A stretch of DNA of 8,586 nucleotides from Candidatus Omnitrophota bacterium (GTDB lineage: Bacteria > Omnitrophota > Gorgyraeia > B26-G9), in NCBI GenBank assembly GCA_022013205.1, contig JAKLQT010000210.1, forward strand, positions 1 to 8,586, in the 5' to 3' direction. Positions 5,405 through 8,586 of the stretch are shown here, piece by piece. The notes under the pieces were generated by a model, which saw nothing but the letters and a program-made list of their open reading frames with translations, was not told the DNA's origin and did no database searches. How positions within the stretch are numbered: position 1 is the first letter of the stretch; every line of letters begins with the position of its first letter. The translations under genes and the position numbers were made by a program.

Positions 5405-5501
5405 AATCGCTCCTTTCACAAAGATCAATTATATCTGTTGCAAAAGTAACAGCCTTTTGCCAAACCTCTAATTTTTCAAATCCAAACTTATCATCTTCCA
5501 T
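5403..5501 (-). pseudogene. N-terminal stub of a four-helix-bundle (23S rRNA-IVS type) protein
   Basis: The minus strand from ATG 5501 encodes 32 residues, MEDDKFGFEKLEVWQKAV followed by a helical FATDIIDLCERSD, then TAA. FEKLEVWQKA is the recognisable start of the four-helix-bundle proteins first noted in 23S rRNA intervening sequences, which normally run to about 110-130 residues. Only the first helix remains; the 9-nt tandem repeat takes over exactly at the stop. No ribosome-binding site precedes the ATG (TTAATATAAT is directly upstream). The molecular role of the family is uncertain. I regard this as a gene fragment, though a translated micropeptide cannot be excluded. Confidence 0.7.
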
Positions 5502-5520
5502 ATTATATTAACTTTTTTTA

Positions 5521-5886
5521 TTTAGCTTTATTATTTGCTTTTGTTTAGCTTTTGCTTTGCTTTTGCTAAGAGCCATCAGCTACGAGCTATCAGCTAGCAT
5601 GCTTTTCATGCTACGAGCTTAAGCGTCTTTTACTTTTTCAGCTTTCACTCGTCACTCATAACTCATCACTCGTAACTAATTTCGTTTCTTTTTACTTTTA
5701 CCTTTTTACTTCTTACTTAAAATTACGTCCCTCGTCCTTCGGCTTTTAATTTTATCACTTGTAACTCATCACTCGTAACTTATAACTTTTTTTGCGTCCC
5801 TCGTCCCTCGTCCTTCGGGCTTCAATCTTTTTCTCGCTACTCGCTTCTTTTACTATATAAGAACCATCAGCTATAAACTCGTTAGA
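5521..5886. repeat. Heptamer array F, the largest in the window
   Basis: About 365 bp made almost wholly of 7-nt units that change class along the array: TTTGCTT types; GAGCTAT, CAGCTAC and CAGCTAG types around a GCATGC-TTTTC-like stretch; CACTCGT, AACTCAT and AACTAAT types; TTTTTAC types; CGTCCCT, CGTCCCT, CGTCCTT; then CTACTCG, ATCAGCT and AACTCGT. The 29-bp run at 5652-5680 is identical to 4319-4347. The right edge lies within about 10 nt of the stop of the DUF4143 ATPase gene. No gene or terminator is seen. Confidence 0.85.
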
Positions 5887-5894
5887 CTTTTAGA

Positions 5895-7106
5895 TTAGAA
5901 TAATTGAGACGCGGAAATTCTAAAAATATTTTTCTTCTGCGCAAGCGCGACACCTTCTTCACGGCAAACTTGAACCAAGGGGATACCGCCAAGGGCGAAG
6001 GAAATATCATGATGATGCCCGGCGACAACACTATCCGAATATTTTGCTTCCAATAGGCACCAGGGCTTATTTTCTTTTAAAATCAGAAAATCAGTTTCCT
6101 GTTTTTCTTTATTTCTCACATAAAATAACGAATATTTTTCTCCGGAAACCTCCATCCAGAAATGGATTAAAGTTTGAATTTCACAAGCAACATAATTCTC
6201 AAATCTTTTAGCCTGATCCTTTATCCTTGTCCAATCATAGAGATATATCTTGGAAGCTTTAAGAAGAGAGCGTTTAATATTCTTTGAGTAAGGGCTTATC
6301 TTAAACGCAAGATAGAAATCAGCTAACCTTTTAAGATAATTTTTTATTGTTGGTACGCTCAACTCCAAATGTGAAGCCAATGATTGTTGAGATACAGGGC
6401 TTCCAACCATTTCAGGCAAAAGACGATATAAATCATAAAGATACTCTTTATCAATAATTCTTGTCATTGAGCCAATATCTTCGTTAATAACCCTATCTAA
6501 ATAATCCTCCGACCATTTGCGGTGAAATTTCTTAGACTGGCGCAAAAACGGTTCAGGAAATCCTCCGTATTCAAGCAGTGAAGAGAGATATTCTTTTCCT
6601 CCACCCCTGTGGTCTAATCTTTGCTTGATGAAATCAGAAGCATTTTTTGGGTTATCTTTCGCCAATCTTTTCGCGTTTTTCAGTTCTCCCAGACAAAGCG
6701 GAAATAAATGAAAAGTAAAATATCTGCCGGAAAGGCTGTCTCCTGCCATTCTGGATATATTGAATTTTGCTGAACCTGTAACAATAAAACGATAATCCTG
6801 CTCCGTCTGGTCGTAAATACCTTTTAAAATATTTTTCCATTTAGGCATCTTATGAATTTCATCAAAACAAACCCATGATTTATTTTTTGAAAGGTTCGCG
6901 TCCTGCGTAAAAAAAAGCTCGTTTTCTTTATAGCGGTTTCTGACAGAGCGCGAATCCCAAAGGTAATAAAGCCTCTCTACCCTTTCTTTTTTAAGTTTTA
7001 ATTTAGCCAAGGTAGTTTTTCCGGATTGCCTGGGCCCGGTGATAAAACGCATCTGCCTGCCCCAATCATTGGAAAAAGCTATGTGAAAAAGAGTTCTTTC
7101 AATCAT
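5895..7106 (-). CDS. AAA_14/DUF4143 ATPase
   Basis: A 403-aa orphan P-loop ATPase. Visible elements in order: Walker A GPRQSGKTT (24-32), Walker B WVCFDEIHK (78-86), a sensor-1-like FIVTGSAKF (107-115), a conserved SGRYF (126-130), the LEYGGFPEPF signature that opens the DUF4143 part (178-187), a winged-helix-like QQSLASHLELSVPTIKNYLKRL (240-261), and a C-terminal beta-alpha region with E303, D339 and E353-A-K355, which resembles the PD-(D/E)XK fold. Length is normal. Members are widespread, often mobile, and of unknown job; a link to toxin-like or defence loci is only suspected. It is single-gene, with its own promoter placed so that the mRNA may start at the ATG. It is paralogous to the broken ATPase upstream. 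Confidence 0.88.
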   Translation of the reverse strand: MIERTLFHIAFSNDWGRQMRFITGPRQSGKTTLAKLKLKKERVERLYYLWDSRSVRNRYKENELFFTQDANLSKNKSWVCFDEIHKMPKWKNILKGIYDQTEQDYRFIVTGSAKFNISRMAGDSLSGRYFTFHLFPLCLGELKNAKRLAKDNPKNASDFIKQRLDHRGGGKEYLSSLLEYGGFPEPFLRQSKKFHRKWSEDYLDRVINEDIGSMTRIIDKEYLYDLYRLLPEMVGSPVSQQSLASHLELSVPTIKNYLKRLADFYLAFKISPYSKNIKRSLLKASKIYLYDWTRIKDQAKRFENYVACEIQTLIHFWMEVSGEKYSLFYVRNKEKQETDFLILKENKPWCLLEAKYSDSVVAGHHHDISFALGGIPLVQVCREEGVALAQKKNIFRISASQLF

Positions 7107-7112
7107 GCGGTT

Positions 7113-7141
7113 ATTCTATGATAAATATTTAAAAAAGTCAA
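7113..7141 (-). promoter_or_regulatory. Promoter placing the ATPase mRNA start at or near its ATG
   Basis: TTGACT (7141-7136) and TAGAAT (7118-7113) are 17 nt apart on the minus strand. Only AACCGC separates the -10 from the ATG at 7106, so transcription would begin at about the A of the start codon. No Shine-Dalgarno fits in that space, which is consistent with a leaderless message. Confidence 0.6.
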
Positions 7142-7142
7142 G

Positions 7143-7168
7143 CTATTTTAAACATATATTTAAAATAG
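7143..7168. promoter_or_regulatory. Perfect 10-bp inverted repeat upstream of the ATPase promoter
   Basis: CTATTTTAAA (7143-7152) and TTTAAAATAG (7159-7168) are exact inverses around CATATA. They lie immediately upstream of the -35. On the minus strand a second CTTGACTATTTTAAATAT copies the -35 region 31 nt further upstream. A regulator site or a duplicated promoter are both possible. Confidence 0.5.
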
Positions 7169-7172
7169 TCAA

Positions 7173-7276
7173 GAATCATCAGCCACGCCTGTCCGCCGTG
7201 CTTTGTGGCGGAAGCTAAGCGCTTTACGCTTTATGCTATGAGCTAAGAGCCATGAGCTATTATGCTTTATTGATAA
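7173..7276. repeat. Heptamer array G with embedded TCCGCC palindrome
   Basis: The left part carries TCCGCC (7192-7197) and GGCGGA (7207-7212) around GTGCTTTGT. It then continues in ATGCTAT, GAGCTAA, GAGCCAT and GAGCTAT units. The stretch 7197-7218 matches 575-596 in array A at 20 of 22 positions. CAGCCACGCCTG at 7180-7191 is repeated exactly at 4213-4224. Confidence 0.7.
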
Positions 7277-7279
7277 CTG

Positions 7280-7369
7280 CTACAAATAATGTACCAAAAA
7301 TTGCTTCACTTGATCATGATTACCGGCTAATACCGCAATACATTTTTGCCCTACTTTTCCTCTTTTCAA
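7280..7369 (-). other. Possible 29-codon remnant after the broken ATPase
   Basis: In the same frame as the upstream pseudogene, a TTG (7369) just past its stop opens 29 codons ending GKVGQKCIAVLAGNHDQ and VKQFLVHYL, then TAG. VLAGNHD looks like the GNHD metal-binding motif of metallophosphoesterases, but the match is far too short to name a family. It may be a fragment or chance. Confidence 0.25.
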
Positions 7370-7375
7370 TCCTGT

Positions 7376-8396
7376 TTATGCGCTAATAACGCCTTCTTCA
7401 GTCAAAAGCCATTTCCATAGAGGTATAGTTTTTACCACAAACCCGTTCAGCTTTTCTTCCCCTTCAGCGTCCTCAGTAATTATCATCGCCTTGTTAATCT
7501 TAAGCTCTTTCATCGCTTTCTGAAGACTGCGTAGTTCTCGCTTCTTTGTTTTTTCATCTCTCATATTCCAACAAACCTGAATCAAGCTTCTTACCTCTAA
7601 TCTGTCCTTAATAACAAAATCAACCTCATGGTGCTGGGCATCTTTCCAATAGAAAAGCTCCATCTCCGGATTTAAACTTTGCTTGCGCCTAAGAGCCGCA
7701 AACACAACATTCTCGGTCAGCCGGCCATAGTTCTCCGAGAATCTAAAACCAACGGCATTGCACAAACCAGTATCAATCGCGTAAATTTTACGCGGGCTCT
7801 TTTCCTGCTCTTTAACTTTGAAGGAGAATCTCTTTAATAAAAAAACAAGATACGCTTTTTCGAGATATCCGGTATAACTCTTAACACTCGTTATTGACAT
7901 ATCAAGCGGCCGCTCTATTGATTTAAATGTGAATGGAGCGGCGATATTAGAAAGGTAATATTTCACGATAGCTCTTAAATCCTGCGCTTTCTTTATCTTG
8001 AATCTCCGCAGCAAATCTTTGGTTATTACATCTTCAAAATAGGTCAATAAGATCTCTTTTTTCTGATCCGACAAGGCCACCTCGGGAAACGACCCGTATT
8101 CGATATATTTTCGCAAAGCTCCTCTTATATCTGATTCACGCCCGATCAAACCAAGCGTTCCATATCCGAATCCATTTCTCAAAACCTTCAATTTCTTGTA
8201 TTTCGTCAATAAACAATATCGGTTTATTTTGAGGAGAAACATATTCCTGATAAGTTTCAAAAATCTTAGCCAAAAGCGAAACCCCTGACTCGGTAAACCG
8301 CGGATCCTCAAAGTTGATATGCATTATATCTTTTGAATTATACCCGGTTTTTTGTAACAATAGGATTGAAAAATCTCGCAAAAATATCAAGAATAA
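7376..8396 (-). pseudogene. Broken second AAA/DUF4143 ATPase, in two frames
   Basis: Two overlapping minus-strand frames together make a damaged ATPase. The first (up to about 8396, ending at 8136) has KTGYNSKDIMHINFEDPRF and Walker B ILFIDEIQEIEGFEKWIR, then leaves frame into WNAWFDRA. The second resumes after about 8160 with ESDIRGALRKYIEYGSFPEV and a near-complete DUF4143 half, including NVVFAALRRK and FYWKDAQHHEVDFVIK, to the stop at 7376. Walker A and the N-terminus are missing, as are the 60-80 residues normally between Walker B and the GSFPEV segment (sensor 1 and the SGR motif). So there is both a 5' truncation, beside the element at 8410-8577, and an internal deletion with frameshift. 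It is unlikely to bind ATP. It belongs to a different subgroup from the intact neighbour. Confidence 0.8.
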
Positions 8397-8409
8397 CTAA
8401 AAAAAGGGC

Positions 8410-8577
8410 GGGGTCAAGAAAATCGCCTTCGGCAATGACTTTTATCGCCGGTTATAGGCGATTTTCACGCAGCCCCAGCTGTTTTGATTTGCGAAGCAAA
8501 TCAGGCAGAGATAGGAAAGTATTTTTATACTTTCCTATACAGTAAATTAATTTGTCAATAGTTTACAGGCTGACCCC
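8410..8577. mobile_element. Hairpin-rich element with GGGGTCA/TGACCCC ends (RAYT/MITE-like)
   Basis: The ends are the 7-bp inverted pair GGGGTCA (8410-8416) and TGACCCC (8571-8577). Between them are three strong hairpins: a 10-bp stem GAAAATCGCC/GGCGATTTTC (8418-8427 with 8457-8466), an 8-bp stem with GAA loop (8485-8492 with 8496-8503), and a perfect 12-bp stem ATAGGAAAGTAT/ATACTTTCCTAT with TTTT loop (8511-8538). There is no coding capacity. Ends of this GGGGTCA type, close to TTGACAA, are common beside REP-associated tyrosine transposase genes. That link is inference, and no transposase is in the window. It abuts the truncated 5' end of the broken ATPase. Confidence 0.6.
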
Positions 8578-8586
8578 AAAAGAAGA

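Noticed and set aside
465..5886. Diversity-generating retroelement template or variable repeat
   Set aside because: Variation is in the identity of short tandem units, not adenine-specific changes between two long copies, and no reverse transcriptase is in the window.
8333..8545. Plus-strand frame of 70 codons
   Set aside because: Spans the ATPase remnant antisense and the hairpin element; no ribosome site and no recognisable protein.

Overview
The window looks like an accessory segment of an uncultured Gram-negative-type bacterium. All convincing intact genes lie on the minus strand. A secreted beta-propeller protein with a CFI-box C-terminus, palindromic elements resembling REP/RAYT sites, and dense short degenerate repeats between genes together recall Omnitrophota-like metagenome genomes. 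That placement is an impression from style, not something proved here.

Layout from left to right. Positions 3-296: MNT-type nucleotidyltransferase antitoxin, whose last codons overlap a GTG that could start hepT outside the window. Positions 373-649: a degenerate decamer run, then a heptamer array. Positions 644-1036: a one-module secreted Ig-like protein that stops where the array begins. Positions 1078-1235: a second heptamer array, sharing an exact 42-bp block with the first. Positions 1236-3707: an 823-aa secreted protein (Ig-like module, seven propeller-type repeats, C-terminal beta domain, CFI-box). Upstream of it are a heptamer run and what looks like a disrupted cyclic-di-GMP-I (GEMM) aptamer at 3791-3882. 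Positions 4384-4716 (+): a RelE-family toxin remnant without a start codon, carrying a 99-nt palindromic element in frame. It faces, tail to tail, an apparently intact RelE/ParE toxin and Phd/YefM antitoxin pair (4734-5274) with a clear promoter and repeated operator. Positions 5403-5501: a 32-aa stub of a 23S-IVS/four-helix-bundle protein, ended by a 9-nt tandem repeat. Positions 5521-5886: the largest heptamer array. Positions 5895-7106: an intact AAA_14/DUF4143 ATPase, probably read from a leaderless mRNA. Positions 7376-8396: a broken second DUF4143 ATPase. Positions 8410-8577: a hairpin-rich element with GGGGTCA/TGACCCC ends, which truncates that gene.

How it fits together. The genes do not form one pathway. 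Two are exported beta-rich proteins related to each other; the rest are toxin-antitoxin or orphan ATPase cargo. What unifies the window is the intergenic DNA. Nearly every gap is filled by 7-nt-periodic, slowly changing repeat arrays (many units share an RCT core), and several gene ends coincide with array edges. The heptamer arrays, the in-frame palindromic insertion in the toxin remnant and the interrupted riboswitch are the most notable items.
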